Source: Saprospiraceae bacterium
GTDB taxonomy: Bacteria > Bacteroidota > Bacteroidia > Chitinophagales > Saprospiraceae
Assembly (NCBI GenBank): GCA_016710115.1
Contig: JADJLN010000019.1
Span: forward strand, 186,001-250,000
Direction of reading: 5' to 3'
DNA length: 64,000 bases
This document shows positions 33,713 through 43,584 of this stretch, one piece after another (within the stretch, counting starts at the first letter, position 1; each line of letters opens with the position of its first letter). Both the position numbers and the translations under genes were made by a program. The notes beneath the pieces were generated by a model. It was not told the DNA's origin. It was given only the letters and a program-made list of their open reading frames with translations, and did not search any database.

Positions 33713-33913
33713 AGGTAAATTATAATTGACTTATTAGCAAGGGGGAAACGGAAGTTTAGATCCAACCTTAACATTCTTGCCTTTGCGAGAAATGGTTCAC
33801 GCAAAGGCGCAGTGTCGCAAAGGAAAGTTTTCCGTTATCTGGGTAGATTCCTTCAACGCCTATTATTTTACTACTTGTCAGCCAAGTGAGAGCTCGCAGA
33901 GAAATCATGGATC

Positions 33914-34003
33914 CCTTAGTGCCCTCTTTCCACTTCAGAATACCCTCCAGCTCTTCAGCAAGCTTTCTATTTCACCGCTTTAGTGCCCTGAGTGCCTTAG
34001 TGG
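33914..34003 (+). repeat. ~90-bp dispersed element
   Basis: Carries ccacttcagaataccctcca and ctttctatttcaccg, ending gccttagtgg. Followed by 'ccttccgcctttaaatcactccacc', the same lead-in found before paralogue 6. Confidence 0.8.
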
Positions 34004-34067
34004 TCATTTCCCTTCCGCTTTCCCACTTCCCTGCCTCTCCGGCAGGCTGGCGCCTTCCGCCTTTAAA

Positions 34068-37000
34068 TCACTCCACCAGCACAAACCCAGCCCAGTTATA
34101 CGCATCGAAAAACCGGTCCCGCATCTCCAACTGCGTTTTTCGGAACGCCTCCGGTATGGTCATTTCCCCCTCCAGCCAGTGGCCATAAAAGGTCGTCATA
34201 AATTGCATGGTCTGCCGATCGGGCACCTGCCACAAACTCATGATCAGGTATTTCGCTCCGGCAATTTTAAAGGCCCGTTGTAGGCCATACACGCCTTCGT
34301 TGCCCTGGATATCCCCCAGCCCCGTTTCGCAGGCAGAGAGGACCACCAGCTCGGTGTGGGACAGATCCATCAAGCTGATCTCGTAAGCGGTGAGGATGCC
34401 ATCCTCCCTGTCCGGACGAACTGCGCGTCCATGTTGCCAGGCGTAGTTGCCTCCGGAAAGGATCAATCCAGAACGAATCAACGGATGGTCACTGACCTGA
34501 AATGCCGGTTCATAGGCTACGAAATCAGACCCACCAGGGAATGAACGATCGAGATCCGGAAAAAAGAACCCGTGGGTGGCCAGATGAATGACACGGGGCG
34601 CTGGATCGGTCTGCCCAAGGGAAAGGAATGCATCTTCAGAAGACCCCGACGCAGTGTACAGTGTGGTGGAAAACCCCGAATTGGACAAGTGGGCATCAAT
34701 GGCGGTCACCTCATCCAGGGTCCAATTCAACGCAGGCCATGTCAGGACTTGAAAGGACGTATCGGTTAGAATTGCCTTGTCAAGATTCGATGTACGCCAT
34801 TCTGCGGACACCTGTGCTGCATTATCAGATATCATCGAAGTGCTGTCCATATCATACTGGATACCTCCGAACAAGGCAGCATGGTTTGCCTCAGATTCCG
34901 TTAGATATGGCCTTCCGATCTGCCGGGTACTATTGACCTGAATCAACTGGTGACGATCTGCAAGCGTGGACTGTTTATCCAAAGGAATCGCTCCAAGGTT
35001 GACACGATGCAACAATCCGGAAGGTGAATAGTAAATGGTCTTGATCGCCGAAAGATGGCGTTCCAGTGGCTTCCAAATCAGTTCATGCAGGGTTTTCAAC
35101 GGCTCCTCGACACGGACCATCCCGCGCCCCGAAAATGAATACAATTGGTTGACAAAATCTGCCCTGCGTTCCCCGTTGGCAAACAGGACACGTTCCAACG
35201 GTTCTTCAGCACAGAGTGTGATCCACAGTGGCCCATCTTGATCGGGTAGCAGCAGCAAGGCCGCGTAAAGCACGCAATCCTGGCGTCCCTCGAGTTGCTG
35301 CCTGAAGCGGATAATTTCCAATGCCGCCTCACCCAGTCCCAAAGCAGCCTTGACATCTTGCCACTGAACGTTCTGAAATGCCTCTCCATATCCAGCTATC
35401 CTCCGGGCAAGCTGTTTTTCCAACGCTTCAGCCTGGGCCCTGGTCGTTTCCAGCAGGACGGAATCCCGGTCAACCAGTGGCTGAGCATAGAATCGAGATA
35501 GTCTTCTCTGACATCCGACCATTCGATGGTAAATCTCCGCTATGCCTGGTTCAGAAACAGCCCGTCGTCTGACTTGCATCACTGACTCAAGCAGCATCCC
35601 CTTGTAGGTTAATATGCTGTCAAAGCAAAGGTCAACCAGATGTTGCATTTGCGTTTGATGCGCAAGCGCCATGGTCAGGTCTTGAAATCCTGAGTATTTA
35701 TTCAGATATTTTTCCAACTCCTCTTCGGACAAATGATGCATGCCATCCCGGATATTCTGATATTCAACCAGCGACAATTCCACCAAATAGTTTCCCATTT
35801 GTTCGAATTCTTCCCCAGCCGCATAGAGCTTGACCAGATTCCGCAATACAATGGCCGTTTCCGGATGCTCCCGACCAAATACGTCCACCAGGATGGAATG
35901 GCTTTTCAGCAGCAGTTGCTCTGCCTCTTCCAACTTGTTCAATTCTACGTACAACCAGGCCAGATTATTCAGACCGATCGCATAATGTACATTCTGATCG
36001 CCGTAGGCTGCCCGAATGATGTCAATCGATCGTCGGAACAATTTCTCAGCATGTCCATATTTCCCCATCCGCTGTTCAAATGCAGCGTAATCACTGAGAT
36101 ACATGGCGTAATCCGGCGAATCTCCATGTAACGATTGGTCCAGATATTGACCCGCCAACAAATACAGACTATCTGCCTTTGCATATTCTCCAGAATGCTT
36201 ATAAAGATTGGCGAGGCTTTTTAATCCAAGGGCATATTCAGGATCCTTTTCTCCCATCACTTTCTTCCGAATCGCATTGGATTCGATCAAGAGTTCCTCA
36301 GCCTTCTCCAGGTTGCCCAGGTTTTTATACAAAATCGCCAGGTTATTCAGACTCGCTGTATAGTAAGGATGATCTTTCCCTAATTGATTTCCCCATATTT
36401 CCTTGGATTGCTGATAACAGATCTCTGCTTGCTCATACTGGCCAGTACTTTGATACAGATTGCCCAGGCTGTGCAGACAGATCGAGTAATACAAATGATC
36501 CGGGCCCCATATTTTCTTTCCCTTTTCCTGAACACTCAGGAACAGGGGAAGGGCTCTTTCATAGTCACCCATTGTTCTGTACAGAATCCCCAGGTTATTC
36601 TGAGTTTCGATATACTCCTGATGGTCCTTGCCAAACATGGTTTCCAGAATCTCCAAGGCTTCCAGGAACATGGCTTCTGATTGTTCAAACTGACCCAGAT
36701 TGACGTATAATGCTCCAAGATTGTTCAGTATAGATGTATATTCCAGATGACGTGATCCGGACACTTCCCCTCTCAGCTTCAATGCGGATAGATACCACCT
36801 TTCCGCTTCAGGAAAATTTCGTTGAAAATCCATTATCCTGGCTTGATTGAAGCAACAGGAGGCATAGGCAGAAGAATGAGTTCCGAGACAGGTAACGGCG
36901 ATATCCTCCGCCTGAGCATGGATTTTCTGAGCCTCATCGTACTGACGATCATTGGTTCGTTCCCTCGATATCCTGATCAGACTGTCGACCTGTTCGATAC

Positions 37001-37079
37001 AAGCGGATTCGTTCTGCTGCGCAAATAGAACCGTGGTCAGCAATGTCAGAATCCCGAGCAACGTTGCCTTCATATCCAT
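34068..37079 (-). CDS. TPR-CHAT protease paralogue 9 (1003 aa)
   Basis: Uninterrupted, and the first gene of the array in the direction of transcription. The start at 37079 or 37073 (MDMKATLLGILTLLTTVLFAQ) gives a signal peptide; the open frame extends ten more hydrophilic residues upstream. The shared segment is CIEQVDSLIRISRERTNDRQYDEA. About nine TPRs are followed by the CHAT domain with His836 (VIHLATHG) and Cys917 (LSACETGLG), numbered from 37079, and the tail DAYNWAGFVLVE. Its codon use is GC-richer than paralogues 4, 5 and 7. It shares the DAYNW tail with 6 and 8 and is separated from 8 by hicAB. Confidence 0.94.
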   Translation of the reverse strand: MDMKATLLGILTLLTTVLFAQQNESACIEQVDSLIRISRERTNDRQYDEAQKIHAQAEDIAVTCLGTHSSAYASCCFNQARIMDFQRNFPEAERWYLSALKLRGEVSGSRHLEYTSILNNLGALYVNLGQFEQSEAMFLEALEILETMFGKDHQEYIETQNNLGILYRTMGDYERALPLFLSVQEKGKKIWGPDHLYYSICLHSLGNLYQSTGQYEQAEICYQQSKEIWGNQLGKDHPYYTASLNNLAILYKNLGNLEKAEELLIESNAIRKKVMGEKDPEYALGLKSLANLYKHSGEYAKADSLYLLAGQYLDQSLHGDSPDYAMYLSDYAAFEQRMGKYGHAEKLFRRSIDIIRAAYGDQNVHYAIGLNNLAWLYVELNKLEEAEQLLLKSHSILVDVFGREHPETAIVLRNLVKLYAAGEEFEQMGNYLVELSLVEYQNIRDGMHHLSEEELEKYLNKYSGFQDLTMALAHQTQMQHLVDLCFDSILTYKGMLLESVMQVRRRAVSEPGIAEIYHRMVGCQRRLSRFYAQPLVDRDSVLLETTRAQAEALEKQLARRIAGYGEAFQNVQWQDVKAALGLGEAALEIIRFRQQLEGRQDCVLYAALLLLPDQDGPLWITLCAEEPLERVLFANGERRADFVNQLYSFSGRGMVRVEEPLKTLHELIWKPLERHLSAIKTIYYSPSGLLHRVNLGAIPLDKQSTLADRHQLIQVNSTRQIGRPYLTESEANHAALFGGIQYDMDSTSMISDNAAQVSAEWRTSNLDKAILTDTSFQVLTWPALNWTLDEVTAIDAHLSNSGFSTTLYTASGSSEDAFLSLGQTDPAPRVIHLATHGFFFPDLDRSFPGGSDFVAYEPAFQVSDHPLIRSGLILSGGNYAWQHGRAVRPDREDGILTAYEISLMDLSHTELVVLSACETGLGDIQGNEGVYGLQRAFKIAGAKYLIMSLWQVPDRQTMQFMTTFYGHWLEGEMTIPEAFRKTQLEMRDRFFDAYNWAGFVLVE

Positions 37080-37363
37080 CTCATGATCTTGGAAGTGAAA
37101 CTTCCACAAAAAGGTATTGCTTTTTATGGATTGAACATGACTTAAAACTCAAGCAGGCTTGTTCTGGTCATTCAAAGGCACATCCCCTCTTGGTTGACCC
37201 TTCGATTTCTGTCCTTCAACCGTGAATCACCTGGTCCTAACTTGCCTGCATGTCAAAGGGGAACCAAAATATGGGCTGCAGCCTGCTTTATGAAACTCTG
37301 TGTGACTCTGTGGTAATACCGACATGCAGGGATGAAGGGAACGTAGATTGCCAGTAGAGTAGA

Positions 37364-37393
37364 GTAAGGAGCAGCAAGATAGCTACTCCTCAC
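37364..37393 (-). ncRNA. Group II intron domain VI hairpin
   Basis: GTGAGGAGTAGC pairs with GCTGCTCCTTAC over 12 positions (with G-U pairs) around the loop TATCTT. It sits ten bases after domain V, in the position of the branch-point domain. Confidence 0.75.
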
Positions 37394-37402
37394 CCCCTCG
37401 TC

Positions 37403-37436
37403 AATCCGTACGTGCGGTTTTCCCGCATACGGCTTT
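37403..37436 (-). ncRNA. Group II intron domain V
   Basis: A 34-nt hairpin reading AAAGCCGTATGCGGG, then AAAA, then CCGCACGTACGGATT. It contains the AGC catalytic triad and the conserved CGTACGG arm of bacterial group II introns. It begins one base after the maturase stop codon. Confidence 0.92.
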
Positions 37437-37437
37437 C

Positions 37438-38844
37438 CTATTGGTTTCGTCCTTGGGCATACACAGGTCGTAATCCATTGGTCGTATACGGCACTATTAA
37501 GCCAAATTTCTTGGTTAATAGATCGTAGGCCTCGTGACCATGTAGGCGCGATTTCCTCTGGCTTTTACGATTGTAGTAACGCATCAGGCGGGTTCTCAGG
37601 TAGTCATTTAACTTTCTAAATGCAACCTGAGTATAGCTTACTCCTTCGATTTTGTAGTAGTTCATCCAGCCCCTAATAATAGGGTTGAGTTCTGAAGCAA
37701 CCTGTTTTGCCGGGTAGTGTCCTATCAATTTGAGTTTCACATCAATCGCTTTTCGTATACCTTTCTGAGCTTTCTGCTTTGGGAAGATATTCCAAAAGCG
37801 GCTGCCTTTAATTAGTATACTCCTGTCATATCGTACGGTAAATCCAAGAAAATCAAAAGGCTCTTCTCGCGCATTTACCATCTTGCTTTTCTCTTCATTG
37901 ATTGTAAGTTCCATGCGTTCAAGGTATCCATGCAGCTTTGTGATAGCTTCTTGTTTGATCTCATTTGACATCAATATGAAGTCATCCGCATACCTGATCA
38001 TCCGTATCCCCAGGTTCGCAAAATAGCCATTCATCTTGTTGACCATTCTGTCTAGAAGGTTCATGTATATATTCGCTAACAATGGAGATATCACACCACC
38101 CTGGGGCGTCCCTTTTCGATTGTCCTTTTCCTCCACTATACTTTCCATCACTCTCTACTACTGGTGACTTTAGCCATAGTTTCACAAGTGCAATTATTCG
38201 GGGATCGGCTATGCGCTCTTCAAGAGCCTTCACTAGCTTATCGTGTGGGATGGTGTCAAAGTATTTGCTTAAATCTGCATCGTATACCACGTGCTTTCCC
38301 TTACTCAGATTACCCTTAATTTCAGTCAATGCTTCTTTTGCCGATCGTTTCGGCCTGAACCCATAGGATGATTCGTTGAAGTCAGCCTCGAATATTGGTT
38401 CAATGACCATCTTACAGGCTTGTTGTACTACCCTGTCTTTAATGGTCGGTATCCCCAATGGTCGACTTCCGCCGTTCTCCTTCTCTATCATGACTCGTTT
38501 GACTGGTTGCGGTTTATACCTGTGCTCTCGTAGCTCTTCTCTAATTGCTTCGAGAAATGCTTCTCGCCCAGTATCCTCAACCTGTTTAAACGTCAACCCA
38601 TCCACGCCCGGGTTTTTGATCCTTTTCGCGATTTACATCGCCGGTAGGCCCTCCTCCATGATGTAGCTTAGGCTGATTTTGTCATATAGTATGTAGAACT
38701 TGAACTTACTTTCCTGCTTGGCTTTCTGATATAGTTTTAGTTGTAACAGCCTGCACCTGTCCTGCGTACTTTGATCCTTTCGCTTCTTCTGCTCAGGATT
38801 TCTATCTCCGCTTGTACCTTTTCTAGGATACTTCGCTTCTCCAT
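37438..38844 (-). CDS. ltrA: Group II intron reverse transcriptase/maturase, multiply frameshifted
   Basis: The ATG at 38844 opens MEKRSILEKVQAEIEILSRR. Later pieces read LQLKLYQKAKQESKFKFYIL, VDGLTFKQVEDTGREAFLEA, then the fingers and palm (RPLGIPTIKDRVVQQACKM, GFRPKRSAKEAL). The catalytic RYADDFILMSN, the maturase domain X (GWMNYYKIEGVSYTQVAFRK) and the end VPYTTNGLRPVYAQGRNQ follow. No HNH endonuclease follows domain X. Shifts lie near 38755, 38645 and 38110. The protein would splice and mobilise the intron. With four pieces it is either inactive or misread; the intact YADD, and the general indel pattern here, favour misreading. Confidence 0.85.
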
Positions 38845-39429
38845 TTAGGTAGTCATTTTGTTATCTAAAACGTTTCCAATAGTAATGCCCCTTCCCTCCT
38901 CTGAGGTTATGTTGTCCTCAGTATCAGCAGTACTATGGGCATCTCCGACTCCCTCGCCCATGTAGCGGTCTACTACATGGCGTTAGGGGATCCCATGTTC
39001 ATGTGTCTCCCTCATTATACGCGCCATCCCGTCTTACTCCGTGCAGCCATATTGGTGCACTTTACCGTTACTTCCCAATATGTTTCAGGTTTCGCCACCT
39101 TTGGAAGGTTGACCACTGCAATGTTGTGTAACGAAGCCTTACCGGGTTCACTTGTATTACGGCTCGCATAATCGCTTGACCAGAAACTTGACATGATTCG
39201 TTTCCTCCTCATGCCTTCCGGCTGCTTCAGGCTGAACGGCAAATTGGCCTGTGTATCCCTTTCATGATACTGGGTTTAATGGTTAATTAATATAGACACA
39301 CGCCTCATGGCGTACCGAAGACACGAAGTTCACGAAGGTGCACAAAGAATTGCTCCTGCACGAAAACTCTGTGCGACTCCGTGTCCTCTGTGGTCATTGG
39401 AGACGAAGAGACTGATTCACCCAGGATTT

Positions 39430-39518
39430 CTTAGTGCCCTCCTTCCACTTCAGAACACCCTCAAGCTCTCCAGTAAAATTTCCATTCTATCCCTCTAGTG
39501 CCCTTTGTGACTTAGTGG
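39430..39518 (+). repeat. ~90-bp dispersed element
   Basis: Begins cttagtgccctcc, contains ccacttcagaacaccctcaa, ends gacttagtgg. Confidence 0.8.
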
Positions 39519-39657
39519 TGATCACCTCACGCCCCAACCCCCAGACGCTCCTTCGTCGGTCTGGACAAGCTCCTCTCCAATACTTGTAGAGGGGGAGCCA
39601 AAATATGGGTTGCAGCCTGCTCCGTGAAACTCTGTGTGACTCTGTGGTAATAAATCC

Positions 39658-39745
39658 CTTAGTGTCCTCCTTCCACTTCAGAATACCCTCAAGCTCTTTA
39701 GCAGGATCTCTATTACACCGTTTTAGCCTCTCCGTGACTTAGTGG
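39658..39745 (+). repeat. ~90-bp dispersed element
   Basis: Begins cttagtgtcctcc, contains ccacttcagaataccctcaa, ends gacttagtgg. Confidence 0.8.
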
Positions 39746-39808
39746 TCATCCAATCCAAAATCCCTTTGCGCCTTATTGACTTGGCGATCCTTGCGCCTTT
39801 GCGCGAAA

Positions 39809-41575
39809 TCAATCCCTCACCCGCACATCTAATCCCAGCTCATCCAGCTGCCCCTGCGCGATCGTCGACGGCGCATCGATCATCATATCCCGGCCCATAT
39901 TGTTCTTCGGGAAGGCGATGTAGTCGCGGATATTGTTCTGCCCGTTCATCACCGCACAGAGGCGGTCCAGACCGAAGGCGATCCCGCCGTGAGGAGGTGC
40001 ACCATACTCGAACGCACCCAGCAGGAAACCGAATTGTGCCTCCGCCTCTTCAGGTGTGAAGCCCAGGAGGCTGAAGTTTTTGCTCTGCAACGCCCGGTCG
40101 TGGATCCGGATAGAGCCCCCGCCGATCTCAACACCGTTGATCACCAGGTCGTAGGCATCGGCATGGAGGCCCTTGAGCACCTCGCGGTCGTTGCTGTTCA
40201 TCTTGTCGATCTCCTCTGGCTTGGGGGCGGTGAAGGGGTGGTGCATGGCGTAGAAGCGGTTGGTGTCGTCATCCCACTCCAGGAGGGGGAAGTCGAGCAC
40301 CCAGAGCGGCTTGACCACGCCAGGGGTCATCAGACCCAGACGGCGGCCTACCTCCAGGCGGAGTTCGCCGAGCTGCTTGCGCACCTTGTCGGTCTCGCCG
40401 CTGAGCACCAGAAGGACGTCGCCCTCGCCGGCACCGAAGCGTTCGCCCCAGCCCCGCAGGGCCTCGTCGTCGAAGAACTTGCCGACGGTGCTCTTGATGC
40501 TGCCATCGTTGTTAAACCGGACATACACCAATCCCGGGCGCCGATCTGGGGGCGCTTCACCCAGTCGGTGAGATCGTTGAGGTCCTTATTGGACCACTGC
40601 TCGGCCACCCCTTTAGCGCAGATGCCGGCGATGAGTTCGGCTCCATCGAAAATGCCAAAGCCTTTACCCTGACCGAGGTCGTTGAGCTCTTCGAAGGCCA
40701 TGTCGAACCGCAGGTCCGGCTTGTCGGAACCGTAGAGGCGCAGGGCATCGTCGTAGGACATGCGTGGGAAGTCGGGCAGGGTGACGCCGTCGATCTCCTG
40801 GTAGAGGTGTTTGGTGAGCCCTTCGAAGGTGTTGAGGATATCCTCGCGGGTCACGAAGGCCATCTCGCAGTCGATCTGGGAGAACTCCGGCTGTCGGTCG
40901 GCGCGGGAGGTCTTCGTCGCGGAAGCACTTGACGATCTGGAAGTAGCGGTCCATGCCGGCCACCATGAGGATCTGCTTAAACGTCTGGGGCGACTGGGGC
41001 AGGGCGTAGAACTCACCCGGATTCATGCGGCTGGGCACCACAAAGTCGCGCGCGCCTTCAGGGGTGCTTTTGATGAGGCAGGGTGTCTCGATCTCCACAA
41101 AATCCTGCTGGTCGAGGTATTTGCGGGTCTCGATGGTGACCTTGCCGCGGAAGCGCAGGTTGCGCTGGAGGGGCTCCCGGCGGATATCCAGGTAGCGGTA
41201 TTTGAGGCGGAGGTCGTCGCCTCCATCGGTGTCGGTCTCGATGGTAAAGGGAGGGGTCTTGGAGCTGTTGAGCACCTGAAGGGTGGCCACCTCGATCTCG
41301 ATCTCCCCGGTGGGGCGGTTGGGGTTCTTGTTGCTGCGCTCCCGCACGGTACCGGACACCTGGATGACGAACTCGCGCCCCAGTTTGCGGGCCTGCTCGC
41401 AGAGGGAGGCCTCGGTGTCCATGTTGAACACCAGCTGGGTGATGCCATAGCGATCGCGCAGGTCGACGAAGGTGAGGCCCCCCAGGTCGCGACTGATCTG
41501 CACCCATCCGCTGAGGGTGACGGTGCTGTTGAGGTCGGTCAGGCGCAGGGCGCCACAGTCATGTGTTCTGGACAT
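39809..41575 (-). CDS. aspS: Aspartyl-tRNA synthetase, frameshifted
   Basis: About 588 residues when joined, the usual length of bacterial AspRS. The N-terminal anticodon-binding OB domain (GWVQISRDLGGLTFVDLRDRYG) is followed by class II motifs: ETPCLIKSTPEGARDF, YALPQSPQTFKQILM, motif 2 FRDEDL..DRQPEFSQID, the bacterial GAD insertion, and motif 3 GGIAFGLDRL. It charges tRNA-Asp in the cytoplasm. One extra C near 40910 (inside motif 2) and another shift near 40535 break the frame. As this gene is essential, these are almost certainly base-calling errors. GC content is visibly higher than in the neighbouring TPR-CHAT genes and defence island. ATG at 41573-41575. Confidence 0.96.
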
Positions 41576-41765
41576 CGATTGGTGCTTTTTGGGACCCTTC
41601 CCGCCTACGGCGGGACAGGCATCCCGGAATCCGGGGGCAAAAATAGGGGGTTTGGAGGGGAAATGTTGGGGAGAATTATTATACCAGCCATATTGTTTAA
41701 AACATTTTGTTTATTTTCGCAGGGATAAGCTCAAATATTACAGAATTGTCTAACATTGTGACGAA

Positions 41766-43087
41766 ATGTCAAAATCATTCCCAGTTCAGACTTATATGAT
41801 TCAACCCAGTGAATTCACACTGCTCAGAGAGAAAACCGGTATGTCCGTCCAGAAATTGCTGATCTCACAGGATATACCTCGCGAACGATCTATCGATGGG
41901 AAAACGGTGAAAGTCGTCCCAGAAAAGGGATTGTTGACCTGTTGAATAGCATTGCCAGAACAAAACAGGAAAACCTCGAAGTCAAGAATCCCACATTCAC
42001 CTTTATTGACCTGTTTGCGGGTATTGGTGGCATGCGAAAGGGGTTTGAATCAATCGGAGGTAAATGCGTCTTTACCAGCGAATGGAACAAGTTTTCCCAA
42101 CAGACCTATCTGGCTAATTTCAGTTGCGATCACCCTATTGCCGGAGATATCACCAAAGTTGTGGATCTGGACCGGGAGATTCCAAAGCACAATCTCCTAT
42201 TAGCCGGCTTTCCATGTCAGCCCTTTTCCATTGCTGGTGTTTCAAAAAAGAATTCGCTTGGCCGGGAACACGGATTTCAAGATAAAACTCAGGGCACTCT
42301 GTTTTATGATGTAGCCAGAATCATTGCGCATCATCAACCGGAAGCATTTCTATTGGAAAATGTGAAAAACCTTGCCAGCCATGACAAAGGCAGGACCATG
42401 GAAATTATCATGGAAACCCTGGAAGGTGAGTTGGGTTATACCGTCCAAAAGAAAATAATCGATGCTCAGGGATTCGTGCCACAACACAGAGAAAGAATAT
42501 TCATTGTCGGCTTTAAAAAGAACTGTGGATTCAGCTTCAATAACATGGTCATTCCTGATCGAGAGCTAGGCCCACGCCTGGATTCTATTCTGCATACTGA
42601 AGATGGATCAGAATCTTCAGAAGCACCCTATACAGAGGGCAAACTGGCAAAAGTAAGTGACAGGTACACTTTAACACCGAGACTTTGGGAATACCTGAGA
42701 GAATACGCTAAAAAACACAAACTGAAAGGAAATGGCTTCGGCTATGGGCTTTTCGGTGCTGATGGGGTAGCCAGAACTCTGTCAGCCAGATATCATAAAG
42801 ATGGATCCGAAATTCTCATCAGAAGAGGAAATGGGCGTCCACGAAGACTGACACCCAGAGAATGCTCCCGCTTGATGGGATTCGATCGCGTTGATCAGAA
42901 ACCATTTATCATACCTGTATCTGATACACAGGCTTACAGACAATTCGGAAATGCTGTAGTAGTGCCGGTCATTGAGGCAATTGCCCGACATATGCAACCA
43001 TATCTCGAGAATGCTATACATGCAAAGCCGATTGCAAAGAAACTACGAAATAAAAAGCTTAATACCATGCATCCGGTGACACCCTGA
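41766..43087 (+). CDS. DNA (cytosine-5-)methyltransferase with N-terminal HTH, frameshifted
   Basis: The catalytic part is a complete C5-MTase: FIDLFAGIGGMRKGF (motif I), LLAGFPCQPFSIAG with the catalytic Cys (motif IV), LLENVKNL (motif VI), PQHRERIFIVG (motif VIII) and YRQFGNAVVVPV (motif X). Upstream, after a one-base shift near 41848, the same frame encodes EIADLTGYTSRTIYRWENGE, an XRE-type helix-turn-helix, fused to the MTase. An ATG at 41766 (or 41796) would start it. Such extensions in M.EcoRII and M.SsoII bind their own operator. It lies 11 bp before vsr and convergent with an MvaI/BcnI-type enzyme, so the target is probably a CCNGG-type site. It protects host DNA from that enzyme. Confidence 0.92.
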
Positions 43088-43098
43088 TCCTAAAACAG

Positions 43099-43554
43099 AT
43101 GCCTGATATTGTTTCTACAGCCAAGCGCAGTCAGATGATGTCTGGCATTCGAAATAAAGACACCAAAATTGAGGTCCTGTTTCGAAAAGCCCTGTTTGCA
43201 AAAGGCTTCAGATACAGATTGAATTCAAAAAAACTGCCAGGAAAGCCGGATCTTCTTCTTCCCAAATATAAAACAGCAATTTTCATCCATGGCTGTTTCT
43301 GGCATCATCACTCCTGCTACCTCGGGTATACACCCAACAGTAATTTTGAGTTTTGGGAAAAGAAGTTCATGTCAAACAAATCCAGAGATGAAAGTCAGAT
43401 CAAAGCAATAATAAATTCAGGTTATAGAATATTGATTATATGGGAATGTGCCCTTGATAAGAAGTTAAAACTACCTCTTTCTCAAATTATCAACCAATCA
43501 ATAAAATTTATTCATTCGAATATAAAATTTGAAGAAATATCTGGAAAATCCTGA
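43099..43554 (+). CDS. vsr: Very short patch repair endonuclease Vsr
   Basis: 151 residues. The residues of the E. coli enzyme fall at the same numbers: Glu25, the catalytic Asp51 (GKPDLLL), His69, Asp97, and the zinc site His71, Cys73 and Cys117 (FWHHHSCY, WECAL). Vsr nicks 5' of T in T:G mismatches created by deamination of 5-methylcytosine at Dcm-type sites, starting repair. It follows the C5-MTase by 11 bp and is surely cotranscribed, offsetting the mutagenic cost of methylation. AT-rich compared with flanking housekeeping genes. Confidence 0.96.
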   Translation: MPDIVSTAKRSQMMSGIRNKDTKIEVLFRKALFAKGFRYRLNSKKLPGKPDLLLPKYKTAIFIHGCFWHHHSCYLGYTPNSNFEFWEKKFMSNKSRDESQIKAIINSGYRILIIWECALDKKLKLPLSQIINQSIKFIHSNIKFEEISGKS

Positions 43555-43584
43555 ACAAATTTGACCAAATGTAATACTTGAAAT

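Larger units (their letters stand above)
37354..39301 (-). mobile_element. Group II intron with maturase ORF
   Basis: On the minus strand the element starts GTGTG at 39301 (consensus GUGYG). It carries structured RNA domains I-IV in 39301-38850, a reverse transcriptase/maturase frame, a 34-nt domain V at 37403-37436, a domain VI hairpin at 37364-37393, and ends in AC near 37354. Total about 1.95 kb, a normal bacterial size. It lies within the dispersed-repeat region between paralogue 9 and aspS, so no gene is interrupted. The exact 3' boundary is estimated from domain VI and the AY rule. Confidence 0.85.
39302..39808. other. Intergenic repeat region downstream of aspS
   Basis: No gene is supported. 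It contains ctctgtg-rich stretches (39365-39400, 39621-39652), 'ttcgtcggtctggacaagctcc' with a ctccaatacttgtagag palindrome (39553-39595), two ~90-bp elements (39430-39518, 39658-39745) and a 'ctttgcgcctt...gcgcctttgcg' stretch (39763-39806) abutting the aspS stop codon. Confidence 0.7.

Noticed and set aside
4320..37079. Type III-E CRISPR (gRAMP) TPR-CHAT effector
   Set aside because: These proteins have signal peptides, no gRAMP/Cas7 fusion or repeat array is nearby, and there are nine copies.
38935..39171. 78-codon plus-strand frame in the group II intron
   Set aside because: Falls in the structured RNA domains of the intron on the opposite strand.
40811..41728. 305-codon plus-strand frame opposite aspS
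   Set aside because: Shadow of the high-GC aspS gene; no domain resemblance, while the opposite strand is clearly AspRS.
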